A program made the translations under genes and the position numbers. The notes under the pieces are model-generated. The model saw nothing but the letters and a program-made list of their open reading frames with translations, was not told where the DNA came from and searched no databases. Below, piece after piece: positions 50,443 through 59,424 of a stretch of DNA of 64,000 bases (position 1 is the first letter of the stretch; every line of letters starts with the position of its first letter). The stretch comes from Marinirhabdus sp963799365. GTDB taxonomy: Bacteria > Bacteroidota > Bacteroidia > Flavobacteriales > Flavobacteriaceae. The stretch is from positions 159,000-222,999 of the forward strand of contig CAWCWV010000007.1 of the NCBI GenBank assembly GCA_963799365.1. Direction: 5' to 3'.

Positions 50443-51963
50443 ATGAAAAAATCAATATATATAGTATTAGGAGGCTTGCTTACCCTTGGGTTTGTAAGTT
50501 GTGAGCCAGAATTTGACACTCCCGTAGATGAGGTAGGTTTTTATACTACTGGAGATGCAGATATGAGCAATTTTGTAGCCGTAGGGAATTCATTAACAGC
50601 TGGATTTGCAGATGGAGCATTATACATTACAGGACAGGAAAATTCGTACCCAAACATCTTGGCAGGACAGTTTTCACTAGCTGGTGGAGGTGAGTTTACA
50701 CAACCATTAATGGCTGATAATTTAGGAGGCCTTTTGTTGAACGGAACTCAGGTTGCAAACAATAGATTTGTTTTGGCTGCAGACCCAATGACAGGTGAGC
50801 CACTTGGACCAGTAATCTTGGAAGGCAATCCAACAACAGAAGTTACTACAAGTGCCACAGGACCTTTTAATAATATGGGTGTTCCTGGTGCTAAGAGTTT
50901 CCATTTGGTAACTCCTGGATATGCAGGTTTAAATCCGTATTATGGACGTTTTGCTACTAGTGGAAGTGCTACGATACTTGGAGATGCGGTAACTTTAAAT
51001 CCTTCATTTTTTGCCCTTTGGATTGGTAACAATGATATCTTAAGCTATGCAACTAGCGGAGGGGCTGGAATAGACCAAACAGGAAATATTGATCCTTCAA
51101 CCTATGGAGCTAACGATATTACAGACCCAAATGTATTTGCCTCTGTATACAGCCAACAAGTAGATGCTTTAAAAGCAGGTGCTTCTGGAGGTGTTTTAAT
51201 TAATATTCCAGACGTAACTTCTATTCCATATTTCACAACAGTCCCAGTACGCTCTATTCCATTAGATGCTGCAACAGCTGGAGCAGTAAATGGTCAGTTT
51301 GCATTGTACAATACACAAGTACTTCCAGGTTTGGTAGGTGCTGGAGTTCTTTCGGCAGAGGAAGCAGCGGCGCGCCAGATTAACTTCTCGGCGGGTGTGA
51401 ATTTCCCTATCATGGTGGATGACGATTTAACAGATCTTACCACAATCCTTCAAGGGCCTCCGTTTAACCTTCCTGCTCCTATTGCAGGTTTGTTAGGACA
51501 ATTGCGTCAGGCAAATGAGACAGATTTGGTTGTGTTAACGGCTTCATCTGTATTGGGGAGTTTAGCAGATCCAGGAAATCCACAATCTGTAATTGGAGTG
51601 GCTGTTCCACTAGAAGATCAGTTTGTACTTACTGCGGTTGAGCAAGGAAGAGTAAGCGTTGCGACCAGAGCTTATAATACTACAATCATTACTTTGGCAA
51701 CAGCCAATGGGCTGGCATTTGTAGATGCTCGTTCAGCTTTAGCACAAGTTGCTAACGGAGGTATTGCTTATGATGGAGGCTTACTTACAAACACTTTTGC
51801 TACAGGTGGAGCGTTCTCTCTAGATGGAGTGCACCCAACACCTCGTGGATATGCATACACTGCAAATCTTATCATTGATAAAATTAATAGTGTTTATAAT
51901 GCTACAATACCCAACGTAAACATTGGGGATTACGGTACTATTACAATTACCAATAATCAATAA
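50443..51963 (+). CDS. SGNH/GDSL-type hydrolase lipoprotein (506 aa)
   Basis: Lipoprotein signal (GFVSC, Cys at about residue 20), then an SGNH-type fold: block I as VAVGNSLTAGFADGA (Ser in GNSL, where the family has GDSL), an Asn block in FFALWIGNNDIL, and a C-terminal catalytic DGVHPTPRGYAYTANLI with Asp and His. Together these give the catalytic triad and oxyanion residues. It probably acts on esters near the outer membrane. It follows the FadL-like gene by 18 nt and ends at a terminator. Ester substrate unknown. Confidence 0.85.
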   Translation: MKKSIYIVLGGLLTLGFVSCEPEFDTPVDEVGFYTTGDADMSNFVAVGNSLTAGFADGALYITGQENSYPNILAGQFSLAGGGEFTQPLMADNLGGLLLNGTQVANNRFVLAADPMTGEPLGPVILEGNPTTEVTTSATGPFNNMGVPGAKSFHLVTPGYAGLNPYYGRFATSGSATILGDAVTLNPSFFALWIGNNDILSYATSGGAGIDQTGNIDPSTYGANDITDPNVFASVYSQQVDALKAGASGGVLINIPDVTSIPYFTTVPVRSIPLDAATAGAVNGQFALYNTQVLPGLVGAGVLSAEEAAARQINFSAGVNFPIMVDDDLTDLTTILQGPPFNLPAPIAGLLGQLRQANETDLVVLTASSVLGSLADPGNPQSVIGVAVPLEDQFVLTAVEQGRVSVATRAYNTTIITLATANGLAFVDARSALAQVANGGIAYDGGLLTNTFATGGAFSLDGVHPTPRGYAYTANLIIDKINSVYNATIPNVNIGDYGTITITNNQ

Positions 51964-51996
51964 AATAAGTATTTAAAATAAATTTATAGTACTAAG

Positions 51997-52030
51997 ACCG
52001 CTTTAAGAAGCTACTTAAAGCGGTTTTTTT
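51997..52030 (+). terminator. Terminator after SGNH lipoprotein gene
   Basis: ACCGCTTTAAG (51997-52007) pairs with CTTAAAGCGGT (52014-52024), 6-nt loop, then T-run to 52030. Confidence 0.9.
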
Positions 52031-52056
52031 ATACCTTTAAATTAAAACTATAAAAC

Positions 52057-52401
52057 ATGAACTTAATTTTAAAATTATTACTCACAGCCGTAGCTGTTAT
52101 TGTTTTGGCATACGTACTTCCAGGAGTTGAAGTGTCTGGATACCTTTCTGCAATAATTGTTGCTGTAGTACTGGCAGTTTTAAGGTTAATCTTAAAACCT
52201 ATTTTGGTAGTGCTTACCCTCCCGGTCACAATAATTACTCTAGGGCTATTCTTATTGGTAATAAATGCAATTATCATACTTCTGGCAGACTTTTTTATAG
52301 ATGGCTTTGCTGTTCGCAATATTTGGTGGGCACTTATTTTTAGCCTGCTATTGTCTTTTCTGCAATCTATTTTGCACTCATTGGTGTCCAAGGAAAAATA
52401 A
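52057..52401 (+). CDS. Phage holin family (PF04020-type) membrane protein (114 aa)
   Basis: Small protein with four hydrophobic helices and almost no soluble part, starting MNLILKLLLTAVAVIVLAYV and containing LRLILKPILVVLTLPVTIIT, the conserved motif of the DUF/PF04020 family often named mycobacterial 4 TMS holin. Despite the family name there is no phage gene nearby, and in Bacteroidota this protein is a chromosomal membrane protein of unknown role. A single gene between two terminator/promoter signals. Confidence 0.8.
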   Translation: MNLILKLLLTAVAVIVLAYVLPGVEVSGYLSAIIVAVVLAVLRLILKPILVVLTLPVTIITLGLFLLVINAIIILLADFFIDGFAVRNIWWALIFSLLLSFLQSILHSLVSKEK

Positions 52402-52427
52402 CCAATTGAATTTCAGTAATCCTACTA

Positions 52428-52457
52428 TTGTTCAATCGGTAAAAAACCGTATTTTTG
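52428..52457 (+). promoter_or_regulatory. Promoter for tig
   Basis: TTG (52428-52430), 19-nt spacer, TATTTTTG (52450-52457), 22 nt before the tig start. Perfect consensus. Confidence 0.75.
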
Positions 52458-52479
52458 CATCCCGAAAATTATAGGATAT

Positions 52480-53802
52480 ATGAACATTACAAAAAAGGAA
52501 TTAGACAAGTTAAATGCAGTAGTAACTGTTGAAATTTCAAAAGATGACTACGCAGATAAGGTACAAGGCATTTTAAACAACTACCGAAAAACCGCAAACA
52601 TCCCAGGATTCAGAAAAGGACACGTACCTATGGGAATGGTAAAAAAACAGTACGGACAAGCTGTGCTAGTGGAAGAGGTAAACAAGTTGTTGCAAGAAAA
52701 CCTACATAAATTTCTAAACGAAGAAAAATTAGACGTGCTTGGGAATCCTATCCCACGAAATGAGGCCGAAATAGATTGGAATAGTGAGGATTTTAAATTT
52801 GAATTTGATTTAGGTCTGGCCCCACAATTTGAGGTAGCCTTACCAGGAAAAAATGCAACGACACAATACAAAATCGTTGCAGATGATGCCATGATCAACA
52901 ACCAAGTAAAAACCATTCGTAAACAATACGGAATGTTAACTTCTAAAAAAACTGTTGAAAAGGGCGACGAAATCACAGGAACTTTTACGTCAACCGAAAA
53001 AGAACTTGAAAATAAAACTACGATCTCTTTAGAAGATATTAAAGGGAAAAAGCAAATCTCTGCCTTAACAGGTGCTAAAATTGGTGATAAGGTTGTGCTG
53101 AAAACAAAAGGAATGTTTAACGACGACCACGACAACCAGAAATATTTAGGAGTTTCTCACGACGATGCGCACGGACTTGATATTGAAGTAACCTTTAAAA
53201 TTGAAGAAGTGAACACTCGTGGTATGGCAGCGTTGAATCAAGAATTATTCGACAAGCTTTTTGGGGAAGGCGTAGTTACTTCAGAAGATGAATTGAAAGA
53301 AAAAATAAAGGAAGACGCTGAAGGACAATTTGCACAGCAAAGCGACCAAAAACTATTAAACGATGTAGTGGAAGATTTAATTGAAAACACAAAGTTTGAC
53401 CTTCCGAAGGAATTTTTACAACGTTGGATTAAAGTTTCAGGAGAAAAACCTTTGACAGACGAGGAAGCAGCTGCAGAATTTGAAAGAAGCGAAAAAGGAT
53501 TGCGCTACCAATTAATTGAAGGAAAATTACGTGCAGACAATGACCTGAAAGTAACCTTTGATGAGTTAAAGGAATATGCAAAAAATATGATCAAAGGCCA
53601 AATGGCTCAGTTCGGTAATAACAACCCAACCGAAGAAGAGTTGGATGGTATTTCTGCAAGAATCCTTTCGAACCAGGAAGAAGTAAAACGTTTGAGTGAG
53701 CAATTAAACACTACTAAAATGTTGCAGTTTTACAAAGAGAAAGCAAAACTGAAGACGAAAGAAATAACTTATGAAAAGTTCATCAAAGAAGCCTACGCTT
53801 AA
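52480..53802 (+). CDS. tig: Trigger factor (440 aa)
   Basis: Ribosome-associated folding chaperone. Ribosome-binding motif GFRKGHVPMGMVKKQYG near residue 44, a middle PPIase-like domain that lacks the typical FKBP catalytic set (about 155-240), and a long alpha-helical C-terminal arm domain. It is followed by clpP and clpX, the usual order. It folds nascent chains and feeds the degradation machinery genetically next door. Length normal for Bacteroidota. Confidence 0.95.
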   Translation: MNITKKELDKLNAVVTVEISKDDYADKVQGILNNYRKTANIPGFRKGHVPMGMVKKQYGQAVLVEEVNKLLQENLHKFLNEEKLDVLGNPIPRNEAEIDWNSEDFKFEFDLGLAPQFEVALPGKNATTQYKIVADDAMINNQVKTIRKQYGMLTSKKTVEKGDEITGTFTSTEKELENKTTISLEDIKGKKQISALTGAKIGDKVVLKTKGMFNDDHDNQKYLGVSHDDAHGLDIEVTFKIEEVNTRGMAALNQELFDKLFGEGVVTSEDELKEKIKEDAEGQFAQQSDQKLLNDVVEDLIENTKFDLPKEFLQRWIKVSGEKPLTDEEAAAEFERSEKGLRYQLIEGKLRADNDLKVTFDELKEYAKNMIKGQMAQFGNNNPTEEELDGISARILSNQEEVKRLSEQLNTTKMLQFYKEKAKLKTKEITYEKFIKEAYA

Positions 53803-53826
53803 TTGAGTAAAAAATTAGGTATCTTT

Positions 53827-53866
53827 GAGGGCGTTGAAAATAAATATTCAGCGCCCTCATTATTTT
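53827..53866 (+). terminator. Terminator-like hairpin after tig
   Basis: GAGGGCG (53827-53833) pairs with CGCCCTC (53852-53858), with TGAA/TCA adding pairs inside, then an ATTATTTT tail. It may reduce read-through into clpP. Confidence 0.55.
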
Positions 53867-53886
53867 AAAAAGAATTTGCACTTTAT

Positions 53887-54558
53887 ATGAATTACGGAAA
53901 AGAATTTAAAGACTTTGCTATTAAAGACCAAGGCATTAGCAGTACCTACTACGATACAATTTTAAGCAGAATGTATCCTGTGGGTCTTACCCCAAATATT
54001 ATTGAAGAACGCCAAATGAATGCGGTGGCAATGGACGTGTTTTCGCGTTTAATGATGGATCGTATCATTTTTTTAGGTACTGGCATTAATGATCAAGTAG
54101 CAAATATTGTACAAGCACAATTGTTGTTTTTAGAGAGTACCGATGCAGCTAAGGATATTCAAATCTACATTAACTCTCCGGGAGGAAGTGTATATGCTGG
54201 TTTAGGTATTTACGATACAATGCAATTTATAAAGCCAGATGTGGCGACAATTTGTACAGGAATGGCGGCTTCTATGGGAGCTGTGTTACTGTGTGCAGGA
54301 GCAAAAGGAAAGCGCAGTGGCCTTACGCACTCAAGAGTGATGATACACCAACCTTTAGGTGGTGCACAAGGACAGGCCAGTGATATTGAAATCACCGCTC
54401 GCGAGATTGTCACTTTAAAAGAAGAATTGTATAAAATTATAGCCAAGCATAGCGGTCAAACTTATGAAAAGGTATACGATGATAGTGACCGTGATTACTG
54501 GATGAAGGCAGATAAGGCTAAAGAATATGGAATGATTGATGAGATCTTAGCTCGATAA
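53887..54558 (+). CDS. clpP: ATP-dependent Clp protease proteolytic subunit (223 aa)
   Basis: Serine protease subunit forming the tetradecameric chamber. Catalytic Ser in TGMAASMGAVLLCAGA, His in SRVMIHQPLGG, and Asp further down (DSDRDYWMK) are visible, with NSPGGSVYAG for the substrate-binding strand. It has the extended N-terminus typical of Bacteroidota (about 25 residues before the core). Followed 19 nt later by clpX. Confidence 0.96.
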   Translation: MNYGKEFKDFAIKDQGISSTYYDTILSRMYPVGLTPNIIEERQMNAVAMDVFSRLMMDRIIFLGTGINDQVANIVQAQLLFLESTDAAKDIQIYINSPGGSVYAGLGIYDTMQFIKPDVATICTGMAASMGAVLLCAGAKGKRSGLTHSRVMIHQPLGGAQGQASDIEITAREIVTLKEELYKIIAKHSGQTYEKVYDDSDRDYWMKADKAKEYGMIDEILAR

Positions 54559-54577
54559 TCCTTCCTAAAATAAAAAT

Positions 54578-55813
54578 ATGGCGAAAGAAGAATTAGAATG
54601 TTCATTTTGCGGTCGTAAAAAAGCCGAAACGAACTTGCTCATAGCTGGTCTAGATGCGCACATATGCGATAGATGTATTGAGCAGGCGCACGGCATTGTG
54701 GTAGAAGAAGCACTTCACACTACCAATACCGATTTGAACAAGGACGTAATGCTTAAAAAGCCAAAAGCTATTAAAGAGTTTTTGGACGATTATGTGATTG
54801 GTCAGGAATTTACCAAGAAAGTAATGTCCGTGGCAGTATATAACCACTATAAACGTTTATTGCAACCCAAGAGCGATGATGATATTGAAATTCAAAAAAG
54901 TAATATCATAATCGTAGGGCAGACAGGGACAGGGAAAACCTTAATTGCAAAAACAATTGCAAGAATGCTGAATGTACCACTGGCAATAGTGGATGCAACC
55001 GTCTTAACTGAAGCAGGTTATGTTGGAGAAGATGTAGAAAGTATTCTTACCAGACTATTACAGGCAGCAGATTACAATTTAGAAAAAGCCCAGAACGGAA
55101 TCGTTTTTATAGACGAAATAGATAAAATTGCCCGTAAAAGCGATAATCCTAGTATCACACGTGATGTAAGTGGTGAAGGAGTACAACAGGCCTTGCTAAA
55201 ATTATTGGAAGGAACTACTGTTAATGTGCCGCCTAAAGGTGGCCGTAAACACCCAGATCAAAAGTTTATCGAAGTAAATACCGAGAACATACTTTTTATA
55301 GCAGGAGGTGCTTTTGACGGTATTGAAAGACATATTTCAAAGCGATTAAATATGCAGGCCGTTGGTTTTAGTGCGTCAAAGAAAGAAGATGTATTTAATA
55401 AAGATCACATACTAAAATATATTATCCCCAAAGACTTGAAGGATTTTGGTTTAATTCCTGAAATTATTGGTCGATTGCCCGTGCTTACGTATATGAATCC
55501 GTTGGATAAAGAAACGTTACGTGCTATTTTAACCGAGCCAAAGAACGCCATTATCAAACAATACAAGAAGTTATTTGAAATGGACGGTGTAGAATTTATT
55601 ATTACCACCGAAGCATTAGATTTTATTGTAGAGCAAGCTATTGAGTACAAACTGGGGGCTAGAGGTCTTAGATCACTTTGTGAAGCCGTTTTAACCGATG
55701 CTATGTACGAATTACCTAGTGATGAAAAAACGAAAACACTTAAAGTAACAAAAGACTACGCCGAAGAGAAACTTCAAAAAACTACGATTAAGAAATTAAA
55801 AGCTGTTTCATAA
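54578..55813 (+). CDS. clpX: ATP-dependent Clp protease ATP-binding subunit ClpX (411 aa)
   Basis: AAA+ unfoldase that recognises substrates and feeds ClpP. N-terminal zinc-binding domain CSFCGRKKAETNLLIAGL ... ICDRCIEQAH (Cys4), Walker A VGQTGTGKT, Walker B IVFIDEIDKIARK, pore-loop region GYVGEDVESI, and the IGF-like loop that docks ClpP (AVGFSASKK). Full length. Terminator follows at 55843. Confidence 0.96.
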   Translation: MAKEELECSFCGRKKAETNLLIAGLDAHICDRCIEQAHGIVVEEALHTTNTDLNKDVMLKKPKAIKEFLDDYVIGQEFTKKVMSVAVYNHYKRLLQPKSDDDIEIQKSNIIIVGQTGTGKTLIAKTIARMLNVPLAIVDATVLTEAGYVGEDVESILTRLLQAADYNLEKAQNGIVFIDEIDKIARKSDNPSITRDVSGEGVQQALLKLLEGTTVNVPPKGGRKHPDQKFIEVNTENILFIAGGAFDGIERHISKRLNMQAVGFSASKKEDVFNKDHILKYIIPKDLKDFGLIPEIIGRLPVLTYMNPLDKETLRAILTEPKNAIIKQYKKLFEMDGVEFIITTEALDFIVEQAIEYKLGARGLRSLCEAVLTDAMYELPSDEKTKTLKVTKDYAEEKLQKTTIKKLKAVS

Positions 55814-55842
55814 GAGCGCTATACCCTTTTTATATAAAAATT

Positions 55843-55872
55843 AAAAAGCCGAACATCCCTGTTCGGCTTTTT
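55843..55872 (+). terminator. Terminator after clpX
   Basis: AAAAAGCCGAACA (55843-55855) pairs with TGTTCGGCTTTTT (55860-55872), loop TCCC. Strong on both strands, so it may also end the minus-strand lipoprotein transcript. Confidence 0.9.
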
Positions 55873-55928
55873 ACTTACTTTAACTTAACCTATTTAATCT
55901 ATGGCATTTTTCAATGCAATAAAAATTT

Positions 55929-56114
55929 TTATGGAGTTGCAATAACTGTTTTCGTATTTTTAGAAACGATTTTTTGTTGAAATTGCTCTTTCTTGTCTTT
56001 TAAAGTGTACCCAGCAACTTCAGTATTTTCTTTCTTAAAGGCTGAAGTAGTTCCGCAAGAAGTAAAGCTTACTGCGAAAATTAATAAGGCTACTATATAT
56101 ACTAAATTTTTCAT
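55929..56114 (-). CDS. Small lipoprotein (61 aa)
   Basis: Short protein with a lipoprotein signal (MKNLVYIVALLIFAVSFTSC; Cys at residue 20), then a Lys/Glu/Gln-rich tail without domain. It is in its own transcription unit between the clpX terminator and a gap of about 170 nt. Many such lipoproteins exist in flavobacteria; its role is unknown. A plus-strand frame over the same bases (55993-56220) is a shadow. Confidence 0.6.
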   Translation of the reverse strand: MKNLVYIVALLIFAVSFTSCGTTSAFKKENTEVAGYTLKDKKEQFQQKIVSKNTKTVIATP

Positions 56115-56287
56115 GTGCGGGGTTTCATTTATTTTAACAATACAAACGTATGGCGTAAGAAAAGGACTACCAAAACTTTTAGTTGAAGTGACTAGGAAAT
56201 TCGTTGAACTACACGAATAATTATTGATTTCGGTGAAGTGCAGAAATCATCGATTTTATGCGTGTTTTTAGGCGGTGAAAGAGGTCG

Positions 56288-57826
56288 TTAATCGAAGTTG
56301 GTGTCTGCCTTCCTATTATTAAGTCGTAAAAGCTCTTCTATATAATCCCGTTTGTTGGATAATCTTGGAACTTTATGTTGTCCTCCAAGTTTTCCATTTC
56401 CTTTTAACCAATCGTAAAATAATCGCTCTCTTGCACAATGGATGGTTGGGGAGTTCAATGTTGTGTTATTAAATCTTTTTGCTTCGTAATCGCTGTTTAC
56501 TTCTTTAAGTGCATTGTCGAAAACATCGGTAAATACTGTAAAATCGTTCGGCGGAGTTTTAAATTCAATAATCCATTCATGGGCGCCTTTTTCTTTACCT
56601 TCCATAAAAATAGGGGCAGCAGTATAATCTACTACTTCGGTATTTGTGAGGGAGGAGGCTTTTTTAAGAGCAGCTTCTGCATTTTCTATAATAAGTTCTT
56701 CACCAAAAACATTAATATGGTGTTTGGTGCGTCCTGTAACTTTAATGCGGTGGGGTTTGGTTGAGGTAAATCTTACAGTATCCCCAACTTTATAACGCCA
56801 TAAGCCAGCATTGGTCGTAATAATGATGGCGTAATTTTTCCCTTCTTCGACATCGGCAAGGGAAATAATAGTCTCTTTAGGGGTGCCATAAGTATCCATT
56901 GGGATAAATTCATAGAAAATTCCGTAGTCTAACATTAAAAGGAGTTCTTTATTTGCGTTTCTATCTTGAATAGCAAAAAAACCTTCAGAAGCATTGTAAA
57001 TTTCGTAATATCTAAAACTGTCTTTTGGAAGTATTTTATTGTATTGCGCTATATAAGGATCAAAACTTACTCCCCCGTGAAAGTACACTTCCAGGTTAGG
57101 CCAGATCTCAAACAAATTCTCTTTTCCTGTAGTTTCAAGTACATTATTAAGTAAAACGAGCATCCACGAAGGTACTCCTGCCAGACTTGTTACTTTCTCA
57201 TTTATAGTTTCATTTACGATGGCCTGCATCTTGGTTTCCCAATCTGCCATTAAAGAAATTTCATTTTTAGGGGTGCTGCTATATTCTGCCCAAAAAGGCA
57301 TATTGTCAATCAAAATTGCCGAAAGATCCCCATAAACAGTTCCATTTTCCTGATAAAGCTCTTTACTGCCTCCCAATCGCAAACCTTTTCCCATAAACAA
57401 TTGTGAGTCTGGATTGTTGTTTAAGTACATACACAGCAAATCCTTACTGGCTGCGTAATGGCAATCTTCAAGCGAGTCACTACTTACAGGTATAAATTTA
57501 CTTTTGGCGTTGGTGGTACCGCTGGATTTTGCGAACCACTTTATAGGAGTGGGCCAAAAGATATTGTTCTCTCCTTTACGAGCTCGTTCTATACGTTCCT
57601 GATTATCTTCATAGGTGGTAACAGGTACGCGGTAAGCAAACTCTTGATAGGATTTTATAGTGCTGAAATCATATTGTTTACCAATTTCTGTGTGCTTAGC
57701 TTTTTGAATAAGGTTTTGTAGTAATTCTTCTTGCACATCTATAGGGTATTTCAAGAAGAGTTCAATCTGGTGGAACCGTTTCTTCAAAAACCAAGAGGCA
57801 ATAGAATTTACAAGGGGGATTGGCAT
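56288..57826 (-). CDS. GH3 auxin-responsive promoter family protein (512 aa)
   Basis: Acyl-adenylate-forming-type protein of the GH3 family, known from plants as acyl amido synthetases and found widely in Bacteroidota with unknown substrates. Recognised by FAKSSGTTNAKSKFIPVS (an ATP/AMP-binding P-loop-like motif), YNASEGFFAIQD, YKVGDTVRFTS and KVTGRTKHHINVFGEELI. Transcribed alone from a gap that has no clear promoter box. Product is likely to condense an acyl acid with an amine; substrates unknown. Confidence 0.9.
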   Translation of the reverse strand: MPIPLVNSIASWFLKKRFHQIELFLKYPIDVQEELLQNLIQKAKHTEIGKQYDFSTIKSYQEFAYRVPVTTYEDNQERIERARKGENNIFWPTPIKWFAKSSGTTNAKSKFIPVSSDSLEDCHYAASKDLLCMYLNNNPDSQLFMGKGLRLGGSKELYQENGTVYGDLSAILIDNMPFWAEYSSTPKNEISLMADWETKMQAIVNETINEKVTSLAGVPSWMLVLLNNVLETTGKENLFEIWPNLEVYFHGGVSFDPYIAQYNKILPKDSFRYYEIYNASEGFFAIQDRNANKELLLMLDYGIFYEFIPMDTYGTPKETIISLADVEEGKNYAIIITTNAGLWRYKVGDTVRFTSTKPHRIKVTGRTKHHINVFGEELIIENAEAALKKASSLTNTEVVDYTAAPIFMEGKEKGAHEWIIEFKTPPNDFTVFTDVFDNALKEVNSDYEAKRFNNTTLNSPTIHCARERLFYDWLKGNGKLGGQHKVPRLSNKRDYIEELLRLNNRKADTNFD

Positions 57827-57928
57827 GATTTTCTGCTATCTTTATGCAATAAAAATAACATTTTTTCTGATAGGGATTTTCAATTGTTTTAATTTTGAAA
57901 TTTCTAGCAGCTACAAGCTTTAAAATTA

Positions 57929-58723
57929 ATGCAATACAAAGGTGTTTTACGTAAAATGCAGACCGAAAATGGGTCGCCTATTCAATACTATTTGGTGTTT
58001 GAAAACGATTTTCTGCAAATGAATCAACTCTTGAACAAGAGAGTCAAGATTGAATTTTTGGGTTATGAATGCCTTCATTGCGGATTGAATAAAAAAATAT
58101 ACCGACAGGGCTATTGTTACGATTGTTTTTTTGAAGTGCCTCAAGCAGCAGATTGGATTATAAAACCAGAACTTAGTACCGCGCATCTGGATAAAGAAGA
58201 CAGGGATTTGGCATACGAAAAAAGAGTGCAATTACAACCGCATATTGTCTATCTGGCCAATAGCAGCAATGTGAAAGTGGGTGTTACAAGAAAAACTCAG
58301 GTGCCAACCCGGTGGATAGATCAAGGTGCTCACGAGGCTATTGAGATTGTGGAAGTACCCAATCGATACCTCGCAGGGATAACCGAAGTTGCTTTAAAAG
58401 ATCACGTAGGTGACAAGACCAATTGGCGTACCATGCTTAAAAACGAAATTGAAGATGAAAATTTAGTAGCTTGCCGCGACAGGTTAAAACAATACATCCC
58501 GGAAGAAGCTCTGCCTTATTTTATTGAAAATAATACCGAAACTGAATTGGAATTTCCTGTGCTTCAATATCCCACTAAACTGAAAAGCCTCAATTTAATA
58601 AAGACTCCAGCGTACGAAGGGATTTTAAAGGGCATCAAAGCTCAATACTTAATTTTTGAAGACAATACCGTTTTTAATGTACGTGGAAGTGAAGGGTATG
58701 TTGTGGCAATCTCAGTAGGTTAG
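57929..58723 (+). CDS. DUF2797 family protein (264 aa)
   Basis: Recognised by the DUF2797 pattern: four Cys in CLHCGLNKKIYRQGYCYDC (about residues 48-66), which form a zinc-ribbon-like site, then VYLANSSNVKVGVTRKTQVP and the GAHEAIEIVEVPNRYLAG stretch that resembles a GIY-YIG-like fold. Function unknown; nucleic-acid binding is suspected from the fold. Its stop codon overlaps the stop region of the convergent decayed gene. Confidence 0.85.
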   Translation: MQYKGVLRKMQTENGSPIQYYLVFENDFLQMNQLLNKRVKIEFLGYECLHCGLNKKIYRQGYCYDCFFEVPQAADWIIKPELSTAHLDKEDRDLAYEKRVQLQPHIVYLANSSNVKVGVTRKTQVPTRWIDQGAHEAIEIVEVPNRYLAGITEVALKDHVGDKTNWRTMLKNEIEDENLVACRDRLKQYIPEEALPYFIENNTETELEFPVLQYPTKLKSLNLIKTPAYEGILKGIKAQYLIFEDNTVFNVRGSEGYVVAISVG

Positions 58724-59350
58724 CCAAGTAGCATGCGAATAAACTGACTTATAGAACCTAGCGCTAATGCAGCTCCAATTAAATGTAATGTAATAGGGTT
58801 TTTTCGCTCTTTCTTTTACCCATCTTACCGTAAAAATATAGGGTAGTTACTTTTCCGAAAAATATACCAATAAAGAAAAGCGCAAGGTTTAGTAAAGGAC
58901 TAAATTTTGAGAGTGAAAACAAATATGTATTGGCTAAACTGATCAGTAAGATTGAAAAAATATGCGCTGGCCGATTGATACGCACCAACATAAACCCATT
59001 CAAGAACCTCCAATCTTCCCTTTTTTTGGAAAGTGGATTTTCAAAATCTATAGGAATCCAATTGCGAATTAAAGTAAGAACACCCATCCTGAAGAATATG
59101 AAAAGTATGGTGTATTACACCCAAGGATTGTCTTCAAAAAAATCTGTAAAAACTTGACGGTACAGCAGTGCGATTGATTATAATAAATACACTTCCGAAA
59201 CCAGCACCCAGCGTTATCTGAAATCCTTTTCCAAAAGATTTTTCAAGGGTCGCAGTAATTATCGCTATAATGGATGAGCTGGCAGGAATAGCGCCCGAGC
59301 CAAAAAGCCCGTTAATAAAAAAACCAGCAACCTAAGATGTTATATATCAT
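58720..59350 (-). pseudogene. Decayed LysE-like membrane transporter gene
   Basis: The region between the DUF2797 and AsmA genes codes, on the minus strand, for fragments of one integral membrane protein spread over three frames. From an ATG at 59350 a few codons are readable, then from 59331 to 59134 a segment with LEKSFGKGFQITLGAGFG that ends at a TGA; next in another frame DFFEDNPWV, a TAA (59115-59117) and a 102-residue stretch to 58779 (LNLALFFIGIFFGKVTTLYF); finally, after a shift in a T-run (58799-58804), a last helix (LIGAALALGSISQFIRMLLG) ending at 58720. The fragments follow the order of LysE/RhtB-type exporters: first helix, FEDNP loop, central RFLNGFMLVRIN helix, C-terminal helix. 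LysE identity is my inference; gene decay is clear. Confidence 0.6.
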
Positions 59351-59424
59351 TTAATTAAATTTTGGGTGTCTTATGTAGGCTAGTGTTCCTAATAAGGAAT
59401 GCTCTCTTAAAAATTAAATCTGTA

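Noticed and set aside
52057..52401. Phage remnant suggested by the holin family name
   Set aside because: No integrase, capsid, att-like repeat or other phage gene around; the family is a common chromosomal membrane protein.
55993..56220. Plus-strand 75-aa frame
   Set aside because: Lies opposite the small lipoprotein, which has a clear lipobox; the plus frame has no signal or domain.
56227..56249. GATTTC...GAAATC hairpin after the small lipoprotein gene start
   Set aside because: Only six pairs and no T-run; could be a repeat remnant but not supportable.
58779..59087. Stand-alone 102-aa membrane protein
   Set aside because: Flanking bases in other frames extend it at both ends with matching transporter-like segments, so it is part of a decayed gene.
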